Source of the DNA: 54-19 sp038210655
Lineage (GTDB): Bacteria > Chloroflexota > Chloroflexia > Chloroheliales > Chloroheliaceae
DNA: 64,000 nt
Direction of reading: 5' to 3'
Assembly: GCA_038210655.1 (NCBI GenBank)
Contig: JBBQWM010000003.1
Location: 149,274-213,273 of the forward strand
In this document: piece by piece, positions 25,885 through 34,644 of the stretch
How the letters are laid out: each line of letters begins with the position of its first letter
How positions within the stretch are numbered: position 1 is the first letter of the stretch
Notes under the pieces: generated by a model
Database searches by the model: none
What the model was told of the DNA's origin: nothing
What the model saw: the letters and a program-made list of their open reading frames with translations, nothing else
Translations under genes and position numbers: made by a program

Positions 25885-27093
25885 ATGCTAGAAGAAATTG
25901 AGCGGCCTGCTGTCCGTAGCCGTAAGTCGGCGACCGAGGCCGTCCACGCCGGGGAAATCCCCGAACGCACCGGGAGTCGCCCGGTCGCCCAACCGATTTA
26001 CCAGACTACCGTCCACTCTTTCGAGAGTATCGAGGCGATGGAATATGCGGTAGACCACCCGGACGAGAGTTGGTTTTACTATCGATATTCTTCGCCCAAC
26101 CACGTTGCTTTTGATACGGCGATGGCTCATTTGGAAGGAGCCGAAGCCGCCACCACCGCAGGCAGTGGTATGGGGGCGGTCTTTACCGCTCTTAGCGCCG
26201 TTCTTAAAAGCGGCGACCATATTATCGCCGATAGCAAGATTTACGGCGGTTCTTATTCCCTCTTTACCGAACAGTTGCCTCGCTTTGGGATCGACACCAG
26301 TTTTGTGGATATAAGCGATGCCGGAGCAGTCCGGGCCGCCATGCGTCCGACCAGCCGGATACTTTATTTTGAGACCCTGACCAACCCTCTTTTGCAAGTG
26401 ACCGATTTGCAAGCCGCGACCCAACTGGCACGGGATTTGGGCTTGTATAGCTATGTGGATGCCACCTTTAGCACCCCGATTATCTGTCGTCCGGTCGAAT
26501 GGGGGGTGGACATTGTGCTGCACGCCACGACCAAATATATCGGTGGGCATAGCGACGCGCTGGGTGGAATTATCGCCGGACGGCGCGATTTGGTGGATGC
26601 CGCGCACATGGCCGGAAAGCTGATGGGCTTGACCCAATCGCCTTTTGATGCCTGGTTGAATGTGCGGAGCCTCAAGACTTTGCCGTTGCGAATGGCCGCG
26701 CACAGCCGTAATGCCCAAATGGTAGCTCAATGGCTGGAAGCCCAACCGAACGTAACACGGGTTAATTATCCTGGTCTGGTCAGCCATCCTCAGTCCGAAC
26801 TAGCCCGCCGCTTGATGCCCGAAGGACTCTATGGTGGTATGCTCTCGTTTGATCTGGCGGGGGGTGAGGCGGCGGCCCGGCGGTTTGTACGAGCTTTGCG
26901 CGATATTCCGCTTGTGCCTAGTCTGGCGGATGTCACGACCACTATTTCGCATCCGGCCAGCAGTTCTCACCGCATGCTCCCACTCGAACAACGGGCGGCA
27001 GTCGGGATTGGGGAGGGCCTGTTGCGCCTTTCGGTCGGGATCGAAGATGTCGAAGATATTATCGAAGATTTGGAACAGGCATTAAACAACTAA
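25885..27093 (+). CDS. Cys/Met metabolism PLP-dependent lyase or synthase
   Basis: A 402-residue fold-type I PLP enzyme of the cystathionine gamma-synthase / methionine gamma-lyase family. VHAGEIPE and PIYQTTVHSF open the protein. AGSGMGAVF contacts the cofactor phosphate, D192 in YVDATFSTP binds the pyridine nitrogen, and K217 in HATTKYIGGHSD forms the Schiff base. Members carry out gamma- or beta-elimination or replacement on cysteine, homocysteine and methionine precursors; the exact reaction cannot be fixed by eye. ATG 25885 is used because GGGAG lies upstream; the frame is open further but overlaps the promoter. Its stop overlaps the next ATG by one base (TAATG), so the two are coupled. 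Confidence 0.9.
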   Translation: MLEEIERPAVRSRKSATEAVHAGEIPERTGSRPVAQPIYQTTVHSFESIEAMEYAVDHPDESWFYYRYSSPNHVAFDTAMAHLEGAEAATTAGSGMGAVFTALSAVLKSGDHIIADSKIYGGSYSLFTEQLPRFGIDTSFVDISDAGAVRAAMRPTSRILYFETLTNPLLQVTDLQAATQLARDLGLYSYVDATFSTPIICRPVEWGVDIVLHATTKYIGGHSDALGGIIAGRRDLVDAAHMAGKLMGLTQSPFDAWLNVRSLKTLPLRMAAHSRNAQMVAQWLEAQPNVTRVNYPGLVSHPQSELARRLMPEGLYGGMLSFDLAGGEAAARRFVRALRDIPLVPSLADVTTTISHPASSSHRMLPLEQRAAVGIGEGLLRLSVGIEDVEDIIEDLEQALNN

Positions 27094-28022
27094 TGCGGGT
27101 AATTTCACTTTCCAGCGGGTCGAGTGGCAACTGCTATCTGGTGCAGCACGGCTCAACCAACATCTTGATCGATAGTGGCTTATCGGCCAGTGTTATCGAA
27201 GGTCATTTGCGCCGTTTTGGGGTGGCGATGAACCAGCTTTCGGCGATCTTTTTAACTCACGAACATAGCGATCACTTGAAAAGCGCCGGGACGATTTCGC
27301 GCAAGTGGGGCGTTCCGGTGATCGCCAACGAAAAGACCCTCAAGGCGGCTCGACCGCGCTGGGACAAATTTAATCGAGTCGAAGAGGTGCGGGCGGTGCA
27401 ACTCGCCGACGCGGTAAAGAACGGTTTTGATCTTAATTTGTTAAAGCCGGGCGGCTTTCCGGTTCCCGAGGCTGCCAAATATAATCTGGAAGTGCTGCCA
27501 GTCGGCGGGGTCAAGAGTTTTGGCGGGCTGGAAGTAAGCAGCGTGCCGGTATCGCACGATGCTACCGATACGGTCTGCTACACTTTCCGGGCCGAAGGTC
27601 GGCAGGGCATGATCCTGACCGATCTGGGCTGTGCGACCGAGCCGATCTTTGAGCCACTTTATCACAGCGACTTAATCATCCTCGAAGCTAACCACGATCT
27701 GACCCGGTTGCGTACCAACGCCCATTATCCCAATTCGCTCAAGGCTCGTATATCGGGCGACCGGGGCCACCTGGCTAACGAACAAAGTGCCGAAATACTC
27801 CGCCGAGTACTCGAATATAGCGGGCTGGCCCACACAGTTTGGCTGGCCCATCTTTCGCAGGATAACAACGACCCCAAAAACGCCGTCAAAATGATAAACA
27901 ATTGCCTCTCTAATGCCGGGATCCCTAAATTTCCCCTTCAAGTCGCTCTGCGCGACAAACCAAGCCTGAGTTGGCAAGGTCAGGAGCAGCTTTTTCAGGC
28001 CCAAATGATGTTCGATCTATAA
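27093..28022 (+). CDS. Metallo-beta-lactamase-fold hydrolase (WalJ/YycJ-like)
   Basis: The 309-residue protein starts with MRVISLSSGSSGNCYLV, typical of the WalJ/YycJ group. It carries the metal-binding HEHSDH at 56-61 and later histidines in VPVSHDATD, LEANHD and LAHLSQDNNDP. WalJ proteins of Firmicutes are 5'-exonuclease-like proteins associated with a cell-wall two-component system, which is absent here. The usual length is about 260, so there is a modest insertion around residues 95-150. Translation is coupled to the PLP enzyme by a 1-nt overlap, but no functional link between them is known. Confidence 0.82.
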   Translation: MRVISLSSGSSGNCYLVQHGSTNILIDSGLSASVIEGHLRRFGVAMNQLSAIFLTHEHSDHLKSAGTISRKWGVPVIANEKTLKAARPRWDKFNRVEEVRAVQLADAVKNGFDLNLLKPGGFPVPEAAKYNLEVLPVGGVKSFGGLEVSSVPVSHDATDTVCYTFRAEGRQGMILTDLGCATEPIFEPLYHSDLIILEANHDLTRLRTNAHYPNSLKARISGDRGHLANEQSAEILRRVLEYSGLAHTVWLAHLSQDNNDPKNAVKMINNCLSNAGIPKFPLQVALRDKPSLSWQGQEQLFQAQMMFDL

Positions 28023-28032
28023 AAGTCAGTTT

Positions 28033-28197
28033 GTAACTATTCACCCAGCCTCAAATTTGTCATTCTGAGCCGCAGCGAAGAATCTCGTTTGTTGGGCTAG
28101 AGGTAGCTTTTGCCACCAGATTCTTCGCTGCGGCTCAGAATGACAAGGGTGTCATGACTTAGGTGTTGTAATCAGGCTCATAGGGCTGGGTAGTTAC
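28033..28197. mobile_element. GTAACTA-family MITE-like element with TCATTCTGAG hairpin
   Basis: Ends GTAACTATTCACCCAGCC (28033-28050) and GGGCTGGGTAGTTAC (28181-28195) are inverted relative to each other. Inside are perfect 29-nt arms starting TTGTCATTCTGAGCCGCAG (28057-28085 and 28118-28146). Related elements lie at 10442-10583, 40226-40327 and 55847-55968. Confidence 0.6.
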
Positions 28198-28406
28198 TTC
28201 TTATTTAGGCAATAGTTAACTTTAACTATTTCAGATTACCGCCTCTTTTGGATAACCTCTGACAAAATAGTCAATCATGGGGATATTCTTAGCGGCCTGG
28301 TTTGGTATGATGTAAAAAATAAAAGCATTCGCAAAAATAGAAGCGTTCGCAACGTTTGTTTAACCTTATTGACTTAATACAGCATCATCACAGAGAGAAG
28401 GCTTTT

Positions 28407-28532
28407 ATGCAATTTTTCAAAAGAAGCGGCTTTTTTGGCAAAGCCGGTTGGTTGTCAGGCCCAACCGACTACAGCTTGTATTGTTGGGGTGGGAATAAGC
28501 TTGTTACAAAAAATAGCGATGATGGCAGTTAA
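28407..28532 (+). CDS. Small 41-residue ORF, possible peptide gene
   Basis: This short frame begins at ATG 28407, preceded by GAGAGAAGG 5-6 nt upstream. It encodes 41 residues with a basic/aromatic front (MQFFKRSGFFGKAGW), a centre PTDYSLYCWGGNKLV with a single Cys, and an acidic end NSDDGS. The stop is TAA. A TATGAT -10-like site lies roughly 100 nt upstream. There is no homologue that I recognise and no adjacent maturation or export gene. It lies between repeat elements, upstream of a TPR-containing LuxR-type regulator. It could be a real small peptide or a chance ORF; the ribosome binding site is the main support. Confidence 0.35.
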   Translation: MQFFKRSGFFGKAGWLSGPTDYSLYCWGGNKLVTKNSDDGS

Positions 28533-28610
28533 TAAACTCTGGCAACGCTAACCGTCTTAACTGTCTGGTTACTAAGAAAAGTGCGGCTGGCTAACCGCCG
28601 CTTGCCTAAG

Positions 28611-28672
28611 GAGCGATCTTTAGGGCGACCCGTCTGCTCATAATGGGCTGTCCTAAAGATCGCGAAGGGGGG
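28611..28672. repeat. GCGATCTTTAGG inverted repeat
   Basis: GGAGCGATCTTTAGGGCGACCC faces GGGCTGTCCTAAAGATCGC around a short loop (written here as two arms of about 20 nt). A related small hairpin GGGCGATCTTTAAGGTCGCCC is at about 891-911. No T-run follows, so it is not scored as a terminator. Confidence 0.5.
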
Positions 28673-28719
28673 ATATAGGTTCTAATCTGATATTAGTGTA
28701 CATAATAATTTACATTATG

Positions 28720-28880
28720 TGTAGGAGCGAATTTCTGCTCGCGATTGAACACCCAGATACGGCTTCAATCGCGAGCAGAAGCTCCCTCCTACAGGGGCCA
28801 ATAACTCTGCAATTTGCTATCGTTACTAAATTTTTGCTTTCCTTGCGCTCTCTGCGTCTCTGCGGTGAGTAGTTCTAGTT
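28720..28880. repeat. REPIN-like doublet copy B plus CTCTGCG repeat
   Basis: TGTAGGAGCGAATTTCTGC... (28720-28748) and its near-perfect inverse (28765-28793) form a doublet related to copy A. The downstream block CAATAACTCTGCAA is also shared with copy A. It is followed by the dispersed repeat GCGTCTCTGCGGTGAGTAGT (about 28850-28870), other copies of which lie near 10601-10620 and 63206-63232. Confidence 0.65.
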
Positions 28881-29008
28881 ATTATTTGAATTTCACACCT
28901 CAAAATTGCTCCTCACTTGGGTCAAAAATATAGGTTTTCCTTAGTGTATCTAATTTATTTTAATGTTAACTTTAGCCTATACATTTGACAATGTAGTCTA
29001 TTGGATTT

Positions 29009-29071
29009 GAGCTTGTTTTAAGCTCGCCAGCACTGGCGCTGCTTCAGGCCACATTGTGCAGACTCTATAGT
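29009..29071 (+). promoter_or_regulatory. Twin palindromes and promoter of the first LuxR-type gene
   Basis: Two adjacent inverted repeats, GAGCTT-5-AAGCTC (29009-29025) and CGCCAG-2-CTGGCG (29025-29038), lie just upstream of a weak promoter (TTCAGG 29043-29048, 17 bp, TATAGT 29066-29071). Dyads placed against a -35 are typical operator positions. A protein binding there, perhaps the regulator itself, is inference. Confidence 0.4.
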
Positions 29072-29089
29072 ACACGAAGGAAATCAGGT

Positions 29090-31789
29090 ATGTCTGTCAG
29101 ATTGATTGAGCGTAGTCTTGTCGAAAATACCAGTCCACTCTATCTAATTGCGGATAGTGATATTGCTGCGATGCAGCTAACCAGCTTGGTCGGGCGCGAA
29201 ACAGAAATAGAACTGATAAGTCAGATGTTAGTAGAGCAGCCCGAAGTGCGGTTGTTAACTTTGCTGGGGCCAGGCGGGATCGGCAAAACACGTCTGGCGC
29301 TGGCGGTAGCTGACAATCTGGCCCAGTCGGGCGAATTTGACTCTGGTATTTTTGTAATCTCTTTAGCCAACCTTCGGGAAGTCCCGGCAGTTTTACCGCG
29401 TATCGCTCAGTCTCTAAATATTTCTCAAAGCGGAACCAATAATGTAACCACCCGGATCAAGCAATATTTGAACGAACGTGGCCCGCTATTGCTTATATTG
29501 GATAATTGCGAAACCGTGGTTGAGGTTGGCTCACAAATACTAGATTTATTGGCAAGTTGCCCCAATCTCAAAATATTAATAACCAGTCGGCGCATCCTGC
29601 GAGTGCGTGGTGAGCAACAATTTAATGTTCCCCCACTTGTCCTACCACCCTTGTCTTCGCAACTAGCAGACAGCAATCGGGCGGAACTACGTAATTATCC
29701 GGCGGTTCAGCTTTTGGTGGAACGCGCCCGCCTGGTCAAACCTGACTTTAACTTGTCCGCCGATTTGTCTGAGACTATCGCTAAAATCTGCCATTGTTTA
29801 GAAGGGTTGCCCCTGGCGATAGAACTGGCGGCCCCTCGTCTGAGATGGTTATCGCCGAAAACCCTCCTGGCGCGGTTGGAACAGCGCCTGGAAATATTGA
29901 ATGGTGGTTCCGCCGATATGCCGCTCCGTCACCAGACCATGCAAGCTTCGCTGGAGTGGAGTTACGATTTGCTAAACCCGCCCGAACAATTGCTTCTCAA
30001 ACGCTTGAGCATCTTTGCCGGTAGCTGGTCGCTGAAAGCAATGGAAGCAATTTGTGGGGACGAGGAGGTTAAAGACCTATCCCCTAGCTCACGTCTTACA
30101 TATACCAACATAGAAGAGGTTTTGTCAGGGTTAATCGACCAATCCCTGATCGTAGTGGGGGTAACGACGAACCCCGATAGCCCCTACCGCTACCGGTTGT
30201 TAGAAACTATTCGACAATATGCCTGGAAGCGCCTGAACAGCGAGGAGTCCGCCGAGGCCCTTCACCGCTTGCAAACCCGTCATCAGGATTACTATTTGCA
30301 AGTAGCCCAGTCGGCTACGCGGGAACTATCCGGCCCAAATCAACTGGATATTCTGGCCCGTTTGGAGCAAAATTATAACAATTTTCTGGCGATACTAAGC
30401 CGGTCATTGACGGCTAAAGATGCTGATATCGCCTTAAAGTTGGCGGGGGCCTTGGGACAGTATTGGTGGATTCGTAATCTGAGCGAAGGTCAATTTTGGC
30501 TGGAAGCGACCCTGGCGAAGCGAACCGGGCCGGAAGATAAAATTGCCTGTGCTAATGCTTTGCGCAGACTTGGGATTATTGCTCATGGGCAGGGTGATTT
30601 TGTTAAAGCGCGAACTTGCTTTGAAGAATGTCTTCAACTTTACCGTGAGGCCGAAGATAAGATTGGGATCGCTCACAGTTTGAACCATCTGGCTTCAATT
30701 AGCGCTCTTCAAAATAAGCTGCTGGAGAGTATTGCGCTACAAGAAGAGAGTCTAACGCTTTACCGCGAACTCAACGACCGACGCGGCCTGGCAAGTATTC
30801 TTAACAATCTTGGGGTCAATTACGAAAAGCAATGCAAATTCGAGCTGGCCTGGCAATATCTGACCGAAGCCTTGCAATGCTTTCGGGAAATCGGTCACGT
30901 TCATTCAATGGCTAATATACTGGGTAATTTGGGTATTGTTGAATTGGAACTTGGCCTGCTTGTCGAGGCCCGGTCTAGCTGCCTTAAAAGCTTGAACCAG
31001 TTGCGCGTGTTGGGCGACCCTCGGCTAGAAGCCTTTGTGCTTACTACCCTCGGTCAAATTGAGATTGCGAAGGGGAACCTGGAAGCGGCCCGATCTTATC
31101 TCAAAGAGAGTTTGAGGCTTTTTGGTGAGCAAAACAATGCTTATGGAAGCGCTATCGGACTGCTAAGTTGGGGGCATTTGCTCAACCTTTCAGGTCAATA
31201 TTCTCAAGCTCAGGCCGCCCTTCAAAAAAGCTGGGATTTTTTCGAGCGCCAGTCCAATTTACTAGGCCAGGCCCGTTGCCTGGAAGGTTTGGCTGAAACA
31301 GCTATTAACCAAAACCAACCAGCCCGCTCAGTGGTTTTACACGCTGCTGCCGTATCTTTAATTCGAGCCTTAAATATGGAATTCCCGCCTACTATGAGAG
31401 CAAATCAGACCCGCGTGTTGCTCGAATGTCGAGATAGACTTGAAGAACCGCTTTACCAGGCGCTCTGGGAGAAAGGATTGGTTATGTCAGCCCAGGAAGC
31501 CTGGCTAAGTAATGAAGCAAATTTGATCCAGACGGCAATGCTAGTACCCGTCGTTGATACTAAGCCCCCGGTTTCGTCCCTCAAGCTTGATGTAGTCGCC
31601 CCTTTAACCTCGCGTGAGGTGGAGGTGTTGGGGTTACTGGCCCAGGGCTTAACCAACGCTCAGATTGGGGATCAGTTGGTTTTAAGCAGACACACCGTTA
31701 GCGCCCATCTACGGTCGATTTTCGCTAAACTGGGGGTTACTTCCCGGACAGCAGCAGTACGCTTTGCCTCCGATCATGCTCTGATTTAG
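29090..31789 (+). CDS. LuxR-type regulator with NB-ARC ATPase and TPR domains
   Basis: An 899-residue, MalT/AfsR-like signal-transducing ATPase. The Walker A motif GPGGIGKT is at 60-67 and Walker B LLLILDN ends at D138; the ITSRR sensor follows. After a winged-helix-like region come TPR-type helices (about 460-790), repeated as ALxxLGxI/ALNNLG-like units. The C-terminal about 65 residues form a LuxR-type HTH (LTSREVEVLGLLAQGLTNAQI, then LSRHTVSAHLRSI). Such proteins bind an inducer in the TPR region and activate transcription. ATG 29090 follows GAAGGAAATCAGG; the frame is open to 29054. It shares the design of the protein at 37676-40117. Its targets and ligand are unknown. Confidence 0.88.
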   Translation: MSVRLIERSLVENTSPLYLIADSDIAAMQLTSLVGRETEIELISQMLVEQPEVRLLTLLGPGGIGKTRLALAVADNLAQSGEFDSGIFVISLANLREVPAVLPRIAQSLNISQSGTNNVTTRIKQYLNERGPLLLILDNCETVVEVGSQILDLLASCPNLKILITSRRILRVRGEQQFNVPPLVLPPLSSQLADSNRAELRNYPAVQLLVERARLVKPDFNLSADLSETIAKICHCLEGLPLAIELAAPRLRWLSPKTLLARLEQRLEILNGGSADMPLRHQTMQASLEWSYDLLNPPEQLLLKRLSIFAGSWSLKAMEAICGDEEVKDLSPSSRLTYTNIEEVLSGLIDQSLIVVGVTTNPDSPYRYRLLETIRQYAWKRLNSEESAEALHRLQTRHQDYYLQVAQSATRELSGPNQLDILARLEQNYNNFLAILSRSLTAKDADIALKLAGALGQYWWIRNLSEGQFWLEATLAKRTGPEDKIACANALRRLGIIAHGQGDFVKARTCFEECLQLYREAEDKIGIAHSLNHLASISALQNKLLESIALQEESLTLYRELNDRRGLASILNNLGVNYEKQCKFELAWQYLTEALQCFREIGHVHSMANILGNLGIVELELGLLVEARSSCLKSLNQLRVLGDPRLEAFVLTTLGQIEIAKGNLEAARSYLKESLRLFGEQNNAYGSAIGLLSWGHLLNLSGQYSQAQAALQKSWDFFERQSNLLGQARCLEGLAETAINQNQPARSVVLHAAAVSLIRALNMEFPPTMRANQTRVLLECRDRLEEPLYQALWEKGLVMSAQEAWLSNEANLIQTAMLVPVVDTKPPVSSLKLDVVAPLTSREVEVLGLLAQGLTNAQIGDQLVLSRHTVSAHLRSIFAKLGVTSRTAAVRFASDHALI

Positions 31790-31797
31790 CGGTGTGG

Positions 31798-34347
31798 TCA
31801 ATTTATAAGCAAGTAGCCTATAACAAGATTGTCGCGGCCTTCGGTCAAGCTACGGTTATTGGTGGCAGGGTCGTAGAGGCCGATCTCGACCCGATAGCGA
31901 CCTGGCCCTAAATTGGCGGGCAACGGGAGGCTATGTACATCCTGGTAAGCATCTCCAACCCGCCAGCGCCGCGTATCGGCCTGGTCGTCGAGGGGAGCCG
32001 TATCGCGTTGGGCCACCGTCTTGCCGCTTTCGTCCACTACATGCACAAACATTTTAATAGCCTGGGCGGGGGGCTGCCCTACTCGCCAGACGAAACGCAA
32101 GTCCAGGCTACGCAGGGCAGCTTCTTTCGCATTTAGTCGGATAATTTCGCCAGTTTCAACCGGGTCGGCATTGGCCCGCCCGTCCAGCGAGGTGCTAAGA
32201 CCGAAGGGGGTTAGCCATAGACCGTTGTCAAAGCGCCAGGGCCGTCGGAGGGCCAGGGGCCGCACCCGGTAAAGGTCGGCATACTCGACCGAGCCGATCT
32301 TGCTGGCCCCCGTTCCAATAAACTCGACCGAGCGGGGGGTAAGCTGGCTCAGGGCCAACTTGACATCCACAACTGCCGCTTCTGCCCTGCTCAAGCCTTC
32401 GACGACCTGGGCCTGAGCGCGATCTTGCCGGAACAGTTCGTCCACCAACCCGCGCTCCCGACTGCCGGTCAGCCCGGTTCCCAACAGATCAAAGAAGCCC
32501 CGCCGATCCATCTCAAGGTTCAGGTAAACCATATATCCGGCACTATCGACCAGATATTTGCCAGTGGCCGGTAGCTTAACCGGACGCTTTCCGGCCATAA
32601 AGCTATAGCCGGGGTCGAAAGTTAAGACAGCCTCACCTGTCTTGGCGCTTCGCAACATCTCTCCTACCGGGCGATAAACCCGGTCGTACTGCGGTTGGCG
32701 GGCCTCCTGCCACTGGGCCAACCCTAACGGCCCGATCAGTAGAATAAGGATGAGGGATGAGGGATGAGGGATGAAGGGGAAGGAGAAGGACTGAGGACTG
32801 AGGGCTGAGGACTGAGGACTGAGGGGTAAAACAGCCTTTGCTGTCTGATTTCTGCTGTCTGATTTCTGATCTCTAATCTCTAATTTCCGATTTCTCTTCC
32901 GGCTTAAATCTTGCCAGAGTGGCGCCGAAAAGAGGCCCGCGCCAAGTAAGGCCAACGGTAAGGCCCACTGCACATAGTACCAGGGATGAAAAGATTTGCT
33001 CAGGATGAAGATTGCCAGGAGTGGCAGGCTCCACAGGGTCGGGATCAGCCAGCGTCCTCGGTCGCGCCCACCTGCGATCAACCAGCAAGCCAGCAACAGC
33101 AAGGCCAACCCGCCTAACCAGATCGTCAGCCCACTATCGGGCATATCGGCAAGTCGGGCGATTTGGTCTTTGCCCTCGCGGGTTTCGAGCGGGCGCAACA
33201 ATTGGAACAGTACGACCTGACGCAAAACCTCGCCCGGCCCGGCCCGTAAGACGAACGGCCCCAGCAGCAGTACAGTACCCGCTACTAGTCCGGCCCCGAT
33301 CCAGCCCAGCGCCCGCCAGCCTCTAGTTGCCAGCAAATAGACCAGCAAAGCAAAGATCAGGGCGGCTCCCGGCAATTTGCACAGGGTCGAAAATGCTAGT
33401 AACGCCCCGCTTCCAAGCCACAACCCGCGCCGTACCGCTTGCCGTCCGGCCCATTCGGATTCCAGATAGCAACCCAACCCGACGGCGGCAAAGAAGTTGG
33501 CGGGCGTTTCGAGGGTCGCCACCCCGGCAGCCGCCGTATCAGCAGCGTAAAGACCAGCGGCGACCAGTCCTGGCCCAATTGCAACCCCGGCCCCTCGCGA
33601 CCACATTCGCCCGGCGACCCACCCGATTGCTACTATCGTAAGCAGACCTAGCCCAATAACGCCCCAACGGGCCAGCAAAAAATCCTGGTAGCCGTCTGTT
33701 CCCGACCCACCTAGTTTTAGCAAAGTGGCGTAAAGAAGCTCTGCACCGGGTGGATGGGCCAAAAAGAAATCGCGGTAAGGCCATTCTCCTTGAGCCAGCA
33801 GAGTGGAGCCACTAAAATAGACCATCTCGTCGTAATTAGAGGCGGGTAAGCGTCCGGCCTGATCCGGCAACAGTTGGCTGACCCGTTGACCGTAGCCAAG
33901 TAGCAAAGCCAGTCCTAGCCCAGCTATAATCAGGACCGCCTGATACCGACCGCGTAAAACCGGCTTTGGGGTATCGGTTATTGCGGCAATCTTTGGCTTA
34001 GCATTATTGATCCAGAAAAGGGTGATCGCTCCCTGTAGCCATAGAACCAGCATCAGAAGCGGGAAAACGGGTTGAGGGGAAGTCAGGTTATCAAAAGGGG
34101 TTGAACGGGTGAGAATATCTTCAAAGCGCCACGAAAACAGCGCCGCCAGACTCTGCCAGAAGCGATTCAAGATGTGCAAGGCTATCACTAGCCCCAGCGA
34201 AGCAAGCACAAGCGCAATTTTGGCTTCCCACTTTAGATATAGAACCCAGGTCGGTGAGGTGGGCGAAGCTTTCAAAGGGGTAAGGGAACCGTCCGCCGGG
34301 GTAGTAGGGGCGAGTTGTGGGTTGTGCTTAACTTGATTTGGCTTAAT
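31798..34347 (-). CDS. GT-C type membrane glycosyltransferase with heptamer-repeat insert
   Basis: About 849 residues with some twelve hydrophobic helices. The stretch ASNYDEMVYFSGSTLLAQGEWPYRDFFLAHPPG is typical of ArnT/PMT-like enzymes that use lipid-linked sugars. The C-terminal about 200 residues are soluble and beta-rich. Residues about 485-534 are encoded by 7-bp tandem repeats (32748-32895) and read as LSPQSSA-like heptads; they fall between helices and do not break the frame. The frame opens at TTG 34422, but TTGACC-17-TATAAT promoter elements cover that point. GGGAGG at 34355-34360 lies 7 nt before ATT 34347, so an unusual ATT start is proposed; a TTG about 24 codons downstream is the alternative. 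Donor and acceptor are unknown. Confidence 0.65.
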   Translation of the reverse strand: MKPNQVKHNPQLAPTTPADGSLTPLKASPTSPTWVLYLKWEAKIALVLASLGLVIALHILNRFWQSLAALFSWRFEDILTRSTPFDNLTSPQPVFPLLMLVLWLQGAITLFWINNAKPKIAAITDTPKPVLRGRYQAVLIIAGLGLALLLGYGQRVSQLLPDQAGRLPASNYDEMVYFSGSTLLAQGEWPYRDFFLAHPPGAELLYATLLKLGGSGTDGYQDFLLARWGVIGLGLLTIVAIGWVAGRMWSRGAGVAIGPGLVAAGLYAADTAAAGVATLETPANFFAAVGLGCYLESEWAGRQAVRRGLWLGSGALLAFSTLCKLPGAALIFALLVYLLATRGWRALGWIGAGLVAGTVLLLGPFVLRAGPGEVLRQVVLFQLLRPLETREGKDQIARLADMPDSGLTIWLGGLALLLLACWLIAGGRDRGRWLIPTLWSLPLLAIFILSKSFHPWYYVQWALPLALLGAGLFSAPLWQDLSRKRNRKLEIRDQKSDSRNQTAKAVLPLSPQSSALSPQSFSFPFIPHPSSLILILLIGPLGLAQWQEARQPQYDRVYRPVGEMLRSAKTGEAVLTFDPGYSFMAGKRPVKLPATGKYLVDSAGYMVYLNLEMDRRGFFDLLGTGLTGSRERGLVDELFRQDRAQAQVVEGLSRAEAAVVDVKLALSQLTPRSVEFIGTGASKIGSVEYADLYRVRPLALRRPWRFDNGLWLTPFGLSTSLDGRANADPVETGEIIRLNAKEAALRSLDLRFVWRVGQPPAQAIKMFVHVVDESGKTVAQRDTAPLDDQADTRRWRVGDAYQDVHSLPLPANLGPGRYRVEIGLYDPATNNRSLTEGRDNLVIGYLLIN
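32748..32895. repeat. Heptamer tandem repeats inside a coding gene
   Basis: Successive 7-bp tracts: GGATGAG (32748-32778), ACTGAGG with one GCTGAGG variant (32788-32825), and a TCTGATT/TCTCTAA tract (about 32840-32895). The first also occurs in the non-coding gap at 728-750. Because 7 is not a multiple of 3, three repeats (21 nt) encode one heptapeptide period. Confidence 0.75.
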
Positions 34348-34393
34348 GGTGATGCCTCCCGCTTTCTGATAGCCACGCCTTACTTGTAGGGCG

Positions 34394-34422
34394 ATTATAA
34401 CAAAAGCGGGTAGCTCGGTCAA
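34394..34422 (-). promoter_or_regulatory. Sigma-70-type promoter of the GT-C gene
   Basis: Minus strand TTGACC (34417-34422), 17-bp spacer, TATAAT (34394-34399). Transcription should begin near 34387, about 40 nt before the proposed ATT start. Confidence 0.7.
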
Positions 34423-34644
34423 AGCCGGGTAACATTTTATATTTCAGATTAAGAAATTTGCAGTTGGTATTATGACAAATAATTTCTGAGGATGCCTTTG
34501 TTTAGGATTATAGATTTACTTGGGCCACATATCCCGCAGTGGGTTTGGTAATTTGGATCAAGTGAGACTGTTTTTACAGCCTCACTTGATTACAGCGATT
34601 GCTTCCAAGTCTATTCCTTTGGCATCGGCCTTTTCGGGCAGAAG

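Noticed and set aside
25888..26787. 299-residue frame opposite the PLP enzyme gene
   Set aside because: Antisense to a gene with full family motifs; no ribosome binding site and no recognisable domain.
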